From positions 1 to 59,394 of the forward strand of contig JAFGQR010000107.1 in NCBI GenBank assembly GCA_016935555.1: DNA of 59,394 nt, read 5' to 3'. The translations under genes were made by a program, and so were the position numbers. The notes below the pieces were generated by a model that was not told where the DNA came from, did not search any database, and worked only from the letters and a program-made list of their open reading frames with translations. This DNA comes from Verrucomicrobiota bacterium. Its GTDB lineage: Bacteria; Verrucomicrobiota; Verrucomicrobiia; Limisphaerales; JAFGQR01. This document shows, one piece after another, positions 1-7,999 of the stretch (position 1 is its first letter; every line of letters starts with the position of its first letter).

Positions 1-2
1 CG

Positions 3-80
3 TTCCGGCGGCAGAATGCGGCGCTGATCGGCGAAAGCTTTGGCAAGGTTTTAGAAATGGCGGCCCGGCTGAAGTTTTGA
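3..80 (+). CDS. Possible 3' end of a truncated gene
   Basis: The third frame is open from the window edge to a TGA at 78-80. It would encode about 25 C-terminal residues ending in AARLKF, with a plausible amphipathic composition. Frame 2 is also open to about position 111, so the real frame cannot be decided from this fragment. No family is recognised and this may not be a gene. Confidence 0.25.
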   Translation, partial: FRRQNAALIGESFGKVLEMAARLKF

Positions 81-179
81 AACGACTCCATCGGATGGCG
101 ACGGAGGTTGGCTAAAGGCAAAAACGCTGGCGAAATGGCTCAACGTCGTGAACCAAACAGCCAAAACATGGATTTCCTC

Positions 180-204
180 AAACTCCGACTCCCAGTCGGA
201 GTTT
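180..204. repeat. Perfect 11-bp inverted repeat (stem-loop)
   Basis: AAACTCCGACT (180-190) and its exact reverse complement (194-204) flank the trinucleotide CCC. The repeat lies in the noncoding stretch downstream of the minus-strand gene that ends at 297. There is no T-run on either side, so it is not a standard intrinsic terminator. It could be a small repetitive palindrome or a bidirectional mRNA-end hairpin. Confidence 0.7.
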
Positions 205-208
205 GACA

Positions 209-301
209 CCTAGCAGGCCGAGCTCGAAAACGCCCGAGCGGCCGGAACGTAGCAGCCGTGACGATGCACGCAGGACGTCCTAAGTCCGACGGCCTGCTAG
301 G
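209..301. repeat. 12-bp inverted repeat flanking a 69-bp spacer
   Basis: CCTAGCAGGCCG at 209-220 pairs perfectly with CGGCCTGCTAGG at 290-301. The right arm contains the TAG stop codon (297-299) of the minus-strand TIM-barrel gene. The remaining sequence from 81 to 296 shows no credible gene. The CCTAG/CTAGG ends recur in the large palindrome behind pyrH near 21.8 kb. Confidence 0.6.
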
Positions 302-1346
302 CGGTCCAGCCGTGGTTGTCGCGGACCTGGATCATGGCGGCCAGGATGTCGTTCCAGGTTTGCTGCTGGGTCATGACCGCGTTGGGGAACATGCAGCCAT
401 CCCAACAGATGTGCTTGAATTTGCGGGTGACCTTGCCGGTGTCGTCGCGCATCCAATAGCCGGCGTCGCGGGCGATGTTGAGCTTGCCGTTGGGGTCGGT
501 GGCCATGCAGTGTTTGCCGGTCTTTTCGTGGGCGCCGGCGCCCTTGACGGTGGCGTCGTTTTGGGCCACGTGAAAATCAATCGTCCAGGGGCGGAGCGCC
601 CTGGTGAGCTTTTTCATCGCCGCGTGGAACTTGTCCGGCTCCCAGTGGAACCGTTCGGGGACGAGGCGATGTTCGGGCGCGTTGGCGCCGAGGACATAGA
701 GGAGGGTGTGGGCCATGTCGGCTTGGAAGCCGAGGTAGCGGGGCTGGTTGACGCCCTCAAGCACCTGGAGCATGTATTTCCAGCTGTGCATTCCCCCCCA
801 GCAGATCTCGCCTTCGGCCGCGAGCCGTTCGCCGTGGTCCTTGGCGACCTTGGCGGCTTCCTTGAAGGTGGCGATGATGGTTTTCGTGTTGCCTTTGGGG
901 TCCTTGTCCCAATCGGTGACGCTGCACGCCGAATCGATGCGGACCACGCCATGGGGGCGGAGGCCAATCTCGCGGAAGAACCTGGCGATGCGGCAGCCTT
1001 TGCGGACCTGGCCCACGAAGGCCTTGCGTTCCGTCTCGCTGCCCATTGCCGAACCGCCGCCCGTGGGCGTCCAGATGGGCGCCACGACGGAGCCGACCAC
1101 CAAGCCGTAGCTGCGGATCTTCTCGGCAATGCGCTTCAAGTCGTCGTCGGTCGAATCGATGGCCACGTGCGGTTCGAAGAGGAACATGTCGACGCCGTCG
1201 AACTTCACGCCGTTGACCTCGGCGTTGGCGGTGAACTCGAGCATCGTGTCCAGCCCGATGCACGGCTCGGCGCCGGGGCTGCCTTTGCCGACGAGGCCGG
1301 GCCACATGGCGTTGTGAAGCTTGGGGAAGTTGTTCGAAGTGCTCAT
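297..1346 (-). CDS. Xylose-isomerase-like TIM barrel protein (sugar phosphate isomerase/epimerase family)
   Basis: This 349-residue protein has no signal peptide. It has the acidic and histidine-rich strand ends of the AP-endonuclease-2/xylose-isomerase-like TIM barrel superfamily (for example [11 protein letters not shown] near residue 50, GEICWGGMH near 200, DMAHTLL near 233, DFHVAQND near 280). These are probable divalent-metal ligands. Members isomerise or epimerise sugars and sugar derivatives; the substrate here cannot be read from sequence. It is divergent from the CE15 esterase across 317 bp, which suits a role in carbohydrate catabolism. The ATG start has no Shine-Dalgarno motif. The stop codon lies inside an inverted repeat. 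Confidence 0.75.
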   Translation of the reverse strand: MSTSNNFPKLHNAMWPGLVGKGSPGAEPCIGLDTMLEFTANAEVNGVKFDGVDMFLFEPHVAIDSTDDDLKRIAEKIRSYGLVVGSVVAPIWTPTGGGSAMGSETERKAFVGQVRKGCRIARFFREIGLRPHGVVRIDSACSVTDWDKDPKGNTKTIIATFKEAAKVAKDHGERLAAEGEICWGGMHSWKYMLQVLEGVNQPRYLGFQADMAHTLLYVLGANAPEHRLVPERFHWEPDKFHAAMKKLTRALRPWTIDFHVAQNDATVKGAGAHEKTGKHCMATDPNGKLNIARDAGYWMRDDTGKVTRKFKHICWDGCMFPNAVMTQQQTWNDILAAMIQVRDNHGWTA

Positions 1347-1663
1347 GGGAGATCGCGGGCGGATGGCTCAATCAGTCGAAAAGAGTGCACACAACGATGC
1401 CGGCGCGGATCCGCGCTCGTCCAAGCCGGCATTGTCGACGCACTGCGTGTCCATGTTCTGGAAAAGCGCCGCAAGGCTATCAGGCGATCCCTCCCCCGAC
1501 AAAGCGAAAAGTGGCGCGGGCCCGGGGGCTGGGCAAGGAGGCGGACAAAGTCGGCGGGGCTGGACTTCGCCACCACCTGAGCCGCCGCAGCGCCCCAAGC
1601 AGTGCGAGGGGCGCCTCGACGGAGATTGATTCCCGAGCGGCGCAGTTCTACTGTTTGCGGCGT
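1347..1663. other. Divergent intergenic region (317 bp)
   Basis: This region separates the minus-strand TIM-barrel gene from the plus-strand CE15 gene. Only the predicted CE15 promoter at its right end stands out. No promoter was recognised for the minus-strand gene, and no RNA gene or believable small ORF was seen. Confidence 0.5.
1626..1654 (+). promoter_or_regulatory. Predicted sigma-70-type promoter of the CE15 gene
   Basis: TTGATT (1626-1631), a 17-bp spacer and TACTGT (1649-1654). The ATG follows the -10 box after 9 bp, so transcription would begin at or within about 3 nt of the start codon. This implies a leaderless or near-leaderless mRNA. Confidence 0.45.
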
Positions 1664-2941
1664 ATGAGACTCATCGCTTCCCTTTCTCGAACCCTGTCCC
1701 TGGCGGCGCCTGTCGGCCTGGGGTTTCTGCTGGCGCCCGGACAGTGCGCCGGCGGACCGCTGCCGGAGTTTGCCGCGCTGCCGGTTCAGACCAACCTGCC
1801 TGATCCGCTCGTGATGCTGGATGGCACGCGCGTGACCACCCCCGACGCGTGGGTCAGCCGGCGGCGTCCGGAATTGCAGGCGTTGTTTCAGCATTACATG
1901 TATGGCGCGTTGCCGCCCAAGCCGGCGGCGGTGCAGTTCGACGTCGAGCGCGAGGACGCCCGGTATTTCGGCGGGAAAGCCACGAAGAAGGAGGTGTATG
2001 TGTCGGCGGGCAATTTGAAGCGGATGCACCTGCTGGTGGTGATCCCGAATCGGCGGGCGGGCCCGGCGCCGGTTTTTCTGGGGATGAACTTTTGCGGCAA
2101 CCACGCGGTGGTGAACGATCCTGGGATTCCGCTGTCGGGGGTGTGGGTTTACAGCAGCTGCAAAGGCTGCACGAACAACCGGGCCACGGAGGCCAGCCGG
2201 GGCGCCGAGGTCGACACCTGGTCGGTCGAGCAATCGGTGGATCGGGGCTACGCGGTGGCGACGTTTTACAGCGGGGATCTGGTGCCGGACCGGGCCGACC
2301 TGATCGAGGGCGCCCGCGCGCAGTATGGCACTCGCGACGGCGGGGCGATTGCCGTGTGGGCCTGGGGGTACCATCGCGCCGTGGATTATCTCGTGACCGA
2401 CCCGGCGCTCGACGCCAGGCGCATCGCGGTGTTCGGCCACTCGCGCAATGGCAAAACGGCCCTGCTGGCCGCGGCGTTCGACGAGCGGATCGCGCTGGCC
2501 ATCCCGCACCAGGCCGGTTGCGGCGGCACCGCGCCCAGCCGCACCCGCAATCCGAGGGCGGAAACCGTGAAACGCATCAATACGTCGTTCCCGCACTGGT
2601 TCAACGCCGTCTACAAGGAGTTCAACGACGAGCCGGCGCGGCTGCCGTTCGACCAGCACGCGCTGATGGCGCTGGCGGCCCCGCGGCCCGTGCTCCTCTC
2701 CAACGCCACGCTGGATCAATGGGCCGACCCCGGCGGGCAGTTCGACCTGCTGAAAGCGGCGGACCCGGTGTATCGCCTGCTGGGGGTCGAGGGCTTGGCG
2801 GCAAGGGCTATGCCGCCCGAGGGCACCCTCGTCGACAGCCGTCTCGGCTATTTCATTCGTCCCGGGCGGCACTCGACCACGCGCGAGGACTGGAAGGTGT
2901 TCCTCGAGTTCGCCGACCGCCACTTGGGGAAGGCCAGGTGA
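1664..2941 (+). CDS. Glucuronoyl esterase-like hydrolase (carbohydrate esterase family 15)
   Basis: A 425-residue exported alpha/beta hydrolase. CE15 enzymes cleave the ester between lignin alcohols and 4-O-methyl-glucuronate on xylan. A signal peptide occupies about residues 1-28 and ends near CAGG. The nucleophile elbow GHSRNGK puts the catalytic Ser at 260, and the C-terminal GRHSTT motif supplies His 403. The YMYG, MNFCGNH and CGGTAPSR blocks are also CE15-like. The ORF is open upstream to 1385, but the ATG at 1664 begins the signal peptide and lies 9 bp after a -10 box. A GH10 xylanase lies elsewhere in the window (36 kb), which fits xylan degradation. CE15 bacterial paralogues vary in substrate. 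Confidence 0.85.
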   Translation: MRLIASLSRTLSLAAPVGLGFLLAPGQCAGGPLPEFAALPVQTNLPDPLVMLDGTRVTTPDAWVSRRRPELQALFQHYMYGALPPKPAAVQFDVEREDARYFGGKATKKEVYVSAGNLKRMHLLVVIPNRRAGPAPVFLGMNFCGNHAVVNDPGIPLSGVWVYSSCKGCTNNRATEASRGAEVDTWSVEQSVDRGYAVATFYSGDLVPDRADLIEGARAQYGTRDGGAIAVWAWGYHRAVDYLVTDPALDARRIAVFGHSRNGKTALLAAAFDERIALAIPHQAGCGGTAPSRTRNPRAETVKRINTSFPHWFNAVYKEFNDEPARLPFDQHALMALAAPRPVLLSNATLDQWADPGGQFDLLKAADPVYRLLGVEGLAARAMPPEGTLVDSRLGYFIRPGRHSTTREDWKVFLEFADRHLGKAR

Positions 2942-3065
2942 CGCATGCCGCGCGGCGCGGTTGTAAGGCGGCGTCATCGAAAGGTCAAACCGGGGTAAAA
3001 CCGGGATTGACTTGGCGGCGAGTCTGCGGGGATGGTAAGCGGCACCGGCCAAACCCATACAATTT

Positions 3066-4631
3066 ATGCCCAAGATGCAACGCGCGCTGTTGTCGGTGTT
3101 CGACAAGACGGGACTGTTGCCCTTCGCCCAGATCCTGGCGCAGGCGGGGGTCGAGCTGATCTCGACCGGGGGGACGGCGCGGACGCTGCGCGAAGGCGGG
3201 GTGGGGGCGACGGAGCTGAGCGTGTACACGGGGTTTCCGGAGATGCTGGACGGGCGGGTGAAGACGTTGCATCCGAAGATTCACGGGGGGCTGCTTTACA
3301 TTCGCGGGGATGCGGCGCACGAAGCGGCGGTTCGGGAGCACGGGATTGGGCCGATCGACCTGGTGGTGGTCAACCTGTATCCGTTCGAGCAGACCATCGC
3401 GCGGCCGGGGGTGACGCTGGCGGAGGCGGTGGAGAACATCGACATTGGGGGGCCTTCGATGCTGCGGAGTGCGGCGAAGAACCACGAGAGCGTGACGGTG
3501 GTGGTGGATCCGATGGATTACGCGGAGGTGGCGGACCAGATCCAGGCGCGGGGCGAGACGACACTGGAATTGCGGCGCAAGCTGGCGGTGAAGGTGTTTG
3601 CGCGGACGAGCGCGTATGACGGGGCGATTGCGGCGCACCTGGGCAAGACGTTTGGGGTGGCGGCGCCGCGAGGTCCGGAGCTGGGTCTTCCGTCGCTGCT
3701 GGCGGTGCAGGCGCCACAGGTTCAGCCGCTGCGGTATGGCGAAAACCCGCATCAGAAGGCGGCGCTTTACGGGGCGTTTCGCGATTTCTACCGGCAGCTT
3801 CACGGCAAGGAACTCTCGTACAACAACATCCTCGACCTCACCGCGGCGGCGAACCTGATCGGCGAATTCGCCGACGATCCGCCGACGCTGGCCATTCTCA
3901 AGCACACCAACCCGTGCGGCGTGGGCCAGGGCACGACCCTGCGCGAGGCCTGGGACAAGGCGCTGGCGACGGACCGGCAGGCGCCTTTCGGGGGCATCAT
4001 TGCGGTGAACCGCCCCATGGACGCGGCGTGCGCCGAGGCGATTGCGGGGATTTTCAGCGAGGTGATCGTGGCGCCGGAGTTCACGCCGGAGGCGATGGCG
4101 CTGCTGCAAACGAAGAAAAACCTCCGCCTCATCCAGGTGCGGCAGCCCCTCGCCGCCGCGTCGAGCTTCGACCTCCGCAGCGTGGGCGCGGAATCCTTCC
4201 TGCTCCAGGAACGCGACGCGCAGCCGCCGCGGACGGCGGAGTGGAAGGTGGTTACGCGCCGCGCGCCCACGGCGGCGGAGCGGGAGGCGATGCGGTTTGG
4301 CTGGCGCGTGGTCAAGCACGTGAAGTCGAACGCGATTGTGTATGCGGGGGGGGACCGGACGCTGGGGATTGGCGCGGGCCAGATGAGCCGTGTGGATGCC
4401 AGCCGCATCGCGGTGTGGAAGGCCGGCGAAGCAGGTCTGTCGCTGGAGGGCAGCGTCGTGTGCAGCGACGCGTTCTTTCCGTTTCCGGACGGCCTGGCGG
4501 CGGCGGCGGCGGCGGGGGCGACGGCGGCGATTCAGCCGGGCGGTTCCGTGCGCGACGCGGAGGTGATTGCGGCGGCGGACGAGCGCGGGATGGCGATGGT
4601 GTTCACCGGCCGCCGGCATTTCCGGCATTAG
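3066..4631 (+). CDS. purH: Bifunctional AICAR transformylase / IMP cyclohydrolase
   Basis: The 521-residue protein catalyses the last two steps of de novo IMP synthesis in the cytoplasm. The N-terminal MGS-like IMP cyclohydrolase domain (about 1-190) has the [12 protein letters not shown] and [11 protein letters not shown] signatures. The C-terminal AICAR formyltransferase domain has [24 protein letters not shown] and [10 protein letters not shown]. It is full length. The in-frame ATG at 3075 (fourth codon) matches homologue N-termini better. A TACAAT hexamer at 3058-3063 would place a transcript start near 3070, also favouring 3075. Its 3' end overlaps the converging FHA gene by 4 bp. Confidence 0.96.
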   Translation: MPKMQRALLSVFDKTGLLPFAQILAQAGVELISTGGTARTLREGGVGATELSVYTGFPEMLDGRVKTLHPKIHGGLLYIRGDAAHEAAVREHGIGPIDLVVVNLYPFEQTIARPGVTLAEAVENIDIGGPSMLRSAAKNHESVTVVVDPMDYAEVADQIQARGETTLELRRKLAVKVFARTSAYDGAIAAHLGKTFGVAAPRGPELGLPSLLAVQAPQVQPLRYGENPHQKAALYGAFRDFYRQLHGKELSYNNILDLTAAANLIGEFADDPPTLAILKHTNPCGVGQGTTLREAWDKALATDRQAPFGGIIAVNRPMDAACAEAIAGIFSEVIVAPEFTPEAMALLQTKKNLRLIQVRQPLAAASSFDLRSVGAESFLLQERDAQPPRTAEWKVVTRRAPTAAEREAMRFGWRVVKHVKSNAIVYAGGDRTLGIGAGQMSRVDASRIAVWKAGEAGLSLEGSVVCSDAFFPFPDGLAAAAAAGATAAIQPGGSVRDAEVIAAADERGMAMVFTGRRHFRH

Positions 4632-5017
4632 CGCAGCAGCCAGTAGATCAAGGCGATTTGCAGCGCAAACACGGCGCCAAGGCCGGCCCACGTCAGCGCC
4701 TCGCGCAGCCGCAGCCCGCGCGGCGCCGGCGACGCCAGGCTGAACTGGAGGCGGGCGCCGCCCAGGTCGATCACGTCGCCCGTGCGCAACACGGCGCGGG
4801 TGACGGGGTGCCCGTTGACGCGCACGGGGGCGTCGGGTTCGGCGGCGAGCACCAGTTCGCGGCCCTGGTGGACTCGAAGCTCCGCGTGGCGCTCCCACAC
4901 CCCGTGAGCCGTCAGACGCAGCCCGGCGTCCGCAGCGCGCCCGAGGCGAAGGGGAAAGCGGCGAACCCGGTGCTCGGTGCCCGGCGCGGGATCGGTGAGA
5001 AGGCGGAGCAGGACCAC
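4628..5017 (-). CDS. FHA-like domain protein with a C-terminal membrane anchor
   Basis: The 129-residue protein carries an FHA-like beta-sandwich at about residues 1-95, with LGRAADAGLRL and ERHAEL in the expected order and a VRVNGH turn. It ends in one transmembrane helix (about 108-128), making it tail-anchored with the FHA domain in the cytoplasm. FHA domains bind phosphothreonine, but the usual Ser of the SxxH motif is replaced (VWERH), so phosphopeptide binding is doubtful. The start is GTG and overlaps the stop of the upstream export lipoprotein gene by one base, so translation is probably coupled. The link to the neighbouring tyrosine kinase is inferred. Confidence 0.7.
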   Translation of the reverse strand: MVLLRLLTDPAPGTEHRVRRFPLRLGRAADAGLRLTAHGVWERHAELRVHQGRELVLAAEPDAPVRVNGHPVTRAVLRTGDVIDLGGARLQFSLASPAPRGLRLREALTWAGLGAVFALQIALIYWLLR

Positions 5018-5730
5018 TACCAGCCGCGGCGCGGCACGTAGATGCGGTCGTTGGGCATGACCTCGAGGTCGAACTCGGATCGCTTGACCGCTTTTTTGCC
5101 GTCCACGATGAATTCCTCGCCGGTGGCGCGGATCAGTTTGATCTTGGTTTTCTTGGCGTATTCGGTGAAGCCGCTGGCGGTGTCGACGGCGCGCAGGACG
5201 GTCATGTGGCCCAGGTAGGGTTTCAATCCGGGGGACCTGACTTCGCCGCCGACGAAGTAGATCAGCTCGGCGCCGCGGATCATGACGGTGAGTTCCTTGA
5301 AGTACTTCGGCACGTAGGCGGCGCGGATTTCCTGCTGCAGTTGCGACGCGGTTTTGCCGGCGGCGTCGAAGGTGACGCTGAACAGGAGGGTGATCTTGCC
5401 GTTCTCGCCGATGCGGACGTCCATGGGGGGCAGTTCGCGGCCCGGGGGCAGGTCGGAGAAGGTGACGCGGATGTTTTCGCCGGGGCGCAACTCGGAGGTG
5501 CTGGAGTTGGTCAGGGCAGACCCGAGAGCGGCGAGGGTGTCGGAGGTGATCTCGGAGGCGGTGGCGGGCGCGGTGCCCGGGAAGACGAACGGCTGTTTGG
5601 GATTGGGGCTGGAGCTGGAGCAGCCGGTGCCGAGCCCCAGGAGAATCCCCGCCACGAGGCAGCTGGCGGCGGTTTGCAGGAGGGGCGGCAACGGCGGGAG
5701 GAGTGGCTTCATGGGGATCAGGACAGGCAT
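5017..5730 (-). CDS. Polysaccharide biosynthesis/export lipoprotein (Wza/GumB family)
   Basis: This 237-residue outer-membrane lipoprotein has a hydrophobic signal ending in the lipobox LGTGC. A poly_export domain follows (LRPGENIRVTFSDLP, with GKITLLFSVTFDAAGKTASQLQ) and then an SLBB-type ligand-binding domain (YFVGGEVRSPGLKPYLG, MTVLRAVDTASG). Such proteins form or gate the outer-membrane channel for capsule or exopolysaccharide. A downstream ATG at 5712 (MKPLL) gives a more typical signal peptide and may be the real start. It sits 10 bp after the Wzc-like kinase gene, its usual partner. Confidence 0.9.
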   Translation of the reverse strand: MPVLIPMKPLLPPLPPLLQTAASCLVAGILLGLGTGCSSSSPNPKQPFVFPGTAPATASEITSDTLAALGSALTNSSTSELRPGENIRVTFSDLPPGRELPPMDVRIGENGKITLLFSVTFDAAGKTASQLQQEIRAAYVPKYFKELTVMIRGAELIYFVGGEVRSPGLKPYLGHMTVLRAVDTASGFTEYAKKTKIKLIRATGEEFIVDGKKAVKRSEFDLEVMPNDRIYVPRRGW

Positions 5731-5740
5731 GAGGGGCGCA

Positions 5741-7930
5741 TCAGTATTTGGACTGGATTTCGACCGGCCGTTCGTTTGCGGCGAGGTCCTTCTCGGCGTC
5801 CTTGGGTTTTTCGGTGCCGGCCTCCTCGCTCTTGGAGTAGTAATCGTAGTAATAGCCGCTGTAGTAGTAGTAATTCTCGTCGGAGGCCATGTTGATGTTG
5901 TTGAGCACGATGCCGAGGAGGTTGCCGCCGACCTTTTCGATCATCTGCTTGGCGCGGATGGTCATGGGCTGGGGGTAGCGGCGGTATTGGATGACCTGCA
6001 GGACCATGTCGACTTCGCTGGCGAGAATCGAGGCGTCGCTGACGCCCATGATGGGGGGCGAGTCGAAGAAGACGTAATCGTAGCGGCGCTTGAGGTCGCG
6101 GATGAGGTCCTTCATCTGCTGGGAGCTGAGCACGCCCATGGAGCTGCTGGGCAGCTTGCCGCTGGGCATGAAGTCGAGGGTGGGCTGGCGGGTGGTTTGG
6201 ATGACTTCCTCGAGGGTGTTTTGTTTGAGCAGGTAGTTGGTGAGCCCGATGGCGTTGGACACGCGCAGCATCTTGTGCAGGCTGGGGCGGCGCAGGTCCG
6301 AATCGACGACGAGGACGCGCTGGCCGTTTTGGGCGAAGATGGTGGCGAGGTTGAACGTGGTGGTGGACTTGCCTTCGCCGGCGCCGCCGCTGACGATGGT
6401 GATGGTGTTGAGTTTGGGATCCTTCTGGGAGAACAGGATGTTCGTGCGCAGCACCCGGTAGGCCTCCGCGTGCGGGCTGTCGGGACCCTCCTCGACGAGG
6501 ATGCCGACGTTCTGTGGGATCACGCCCAGCACGGGTGCCTGCAGCGCCCGCTCGACGTCGTCGATCGTCTTCACGCTGGTGTCGAGGTACTCGATGAAGA
6601 AGGCGAGCCCGACGCCGATGGCCAGGCCGACGAGGATGCCGAGGGCGATGTTCAGGGGTTTGTTGGGGCGGACGGCGCGTTTGCCGGGTTCGGCGGGGTC
6701 GATGACTTCGACGATGCCGGAGGTGGGGATGGCGGTGTTGACCTCTTCCTGGATGATGCGGATTTTGAGGCTTTCGCGGACGCGCTGGAGCGATTCCAGG
6801 TCGCGTTTGGCGAGGAAATAATCGCGCCGGTCGATCGCGGCCATCACGTCGTTGGTTTTGGCCTGGTTGACCTCGCTCTGGAGGCTGTCCAGTCCGGCTT
6901 TCTGGGCGTCGACCTTGGCTTTGAGGCCTTCCATGATGCCGGTGACGCGGTCGTTGACCTGGCGGGTGGTGACGGCGATGACTTCCTGGACGCCTTTGAT
7001 TTCGGGGTGTTGGGCGGAGAACGCCTGGGAGAGGTCGGCGAGGCGGCGTTCGGCCAGGGCGAGTTGTTCCATGACGACGGGCAGCTGGGTGTCCTGGGAG
7101 GCGGTGACGAGCGCCTTGCGCAGGTTTTCCGGGGTCATCTCGCTCAGCCGGTCGTAGAGGGTTTTGAGCTTGTGATATTCCGCGCTGGACTCGACCCGCA
7201 GCTGCTCGAGGCGCCGGAGGGTTTCGGGTTCCATGGTCATGCTGGGCGTGTAATAGGTGCCGCCGCCGCCCACGTCGAAGTCCGGGATGTTTTTCTCGGT
7301 CTTGATTTTGTCCACCAGCGTCTGTTGGGCCTTGACGAGTTTGTCCTGTTCCTCCCACTGGGCTTTGAGGGCCTTGACGCCGCGCTGGGCCATGCCGAGG
7401 CGCTGGGCCAGCCGCGATTCGCGGTAGACGACGGCGATCTCGTTGGCGATGTCGGCGGCCTCCTGCGGGTCTTCGCTGAAGACCTTGATTTCGATGAGGC
7501 TGGTGTTGCGGGTCTGGCTGACTTGGATCTGGCGCTTGAGGATGGAGAAGGTCAGGTCGGTGCTCAGTTCCTCGGGCAGTTTGAACTTCTCCGCCCAGGT
7601 CCGGTTCAACCCGAGGTTGGTGATGACCTGGTAGAGGATGGATTTGGACTGGATGGTTTGGAATTCCGTCTCGACCCAGTACGGGTCGAACGGGTTAAAG
7701 GTCCGTTCCTGCGTGAACAGCCCGCTGACGTCGCCGACGTCCTTGTCGACCCGGATCCGGACGAGGCTCGAATAGGATTCGGGCAGGATGAAGGTGACGA
7801 GGGTGGTGGTGATGGCGACCAGCAGGAACACGGCGATGATCACCGTTTTCCGGATCCGGATGATCCGCCAATAATCCAGGAAGTGGAGTTTGATCTCCGG
7901 GGCGTTGAACGTTTGCTTTTTTTCTTCCAT
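5741..7930 (-). CDS. Wzc-like chain-length determinant / bacterial tyrosine autokinase
   Basis: The 729-residue inner-membrane protein controls exopolysaccharide polymerisation and export. A Wzz domain starts with a helix at about residues 32-54, followed by a long periplasmic coiled-coil part (about 190-400) and a second membrane helix near 425-450. The cytoplasmic BY-kinase domain has Walker A GGAGEGKST (about 520), Walker A' VLVVDSDLRRP and Walker B YVFFDSPP. The tail holds a dense tyrosine cluster (ENYYYYSGYYYDYY), the autophosphorylation region. Kinase and Wzz parts are fused, as in proteobacterial Wzc. A terminator-like hairpin lies within the 5' leader. The next gene encodes the export lipoprotein. 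Confidence 0.95.
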   Translation of the reverse strand: MEEKKQTFNAPEIKLHFLDYWRIIRIRKTVIIAVFLLVAITTTLVTFILPESYSSLVRIRVDKDVGDVSGLFTQERTFNPFDPYWVETEFQTIQSKSILYQVITNLGLNRTWAEKFKLPEELSTDLTFSILKRQIQVSQTRNTSLIEIKVFSEDPQEAADIANEIAVVYRESRLAQRLGMAQRGVKALKAQWEEQDKLVKAQQTLVDKIKTEKNIPDFDVGGGGTYYTPSMTMEPETLRRLEQLRVESSAEYHKLKTLYDRLSEMTPENLRKALVTASQDTQLPVVMEQLALAERRLADLSQAFSAQHPEIKGVQEVIAVTTRQVNDRVTGIMEGLKAKVDAQKAGLDSLQSEVNQAKTNDVMAAIDRRDYFLAKRDLESLQRVRESLKIRIIQEEVNTAIPTSGIVEVIDPAEPGKRAVRPNKPLNIALGILVGLAIGVGLAFFIEYLDTSVKTIDDVERALQAPVLGVIPQNVGILVEEGPDSPHAEAYRVLRTNILFSQKDPKLNTITIVSGGAGEGKSTTTFNLATIFAQNGQRVLVVDSDLRRPSLHKMLRVSNAIGLTNYLLKQNTLEEVIQTTRQPTLDFMPSGKLPSSSMGVLSSQQMKDLIRDLKRRYDYVFFDSPPIMGVSDASILASEVDMVLQVIQYRRYPQPMTIRAKQMIEKVGGNLLGIVLNNINMASDENYYYYSGYYYDYYSKSEEAGTEKPKDAEKDLAANERPVEIQSKY

Positions 7931-7936
7931 AGCTCG

Positions 7937-7971
7937 AAAAAAAAGGAGGCTAGATGGCGGTCCAGCCTCCT
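7937..7971 (-). terminator. Intrinsic terminator or attenuator upstream of the tyrosine kinase gene
   Basis: On the minus strand an 8-bp perfect stem AGGAGGCT/AGCCTCCT (7964-7971 with 7944-7951) encloses a 12-nt loop and is followed by eight T residues (complement of A 7937-7944). It ends the outer-membrane-barrel transcript. It also lies only 6 bp before the ATG of the downstream kinase gene, so it could attenuate read-through. Confidence 0.75.
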
Positions 7972-7999
7972 GTGGGATCAGCCCGGGCCGGGCTCGGTC

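Noticed and set aside
4346-4353. Eight-G run inside purH as a possible frameshift site
   Set aside because: The reading frame is intact and encodes the conserved purH sequence on both sides; a short G run is expected at this base composition.
1343-4898. Long minus-strand frames (628 and 637 codons) opposite CE15 and purH
   Set aside because: Arg/Pro/His-rich shadow frames opposite clearly conserved proteins.
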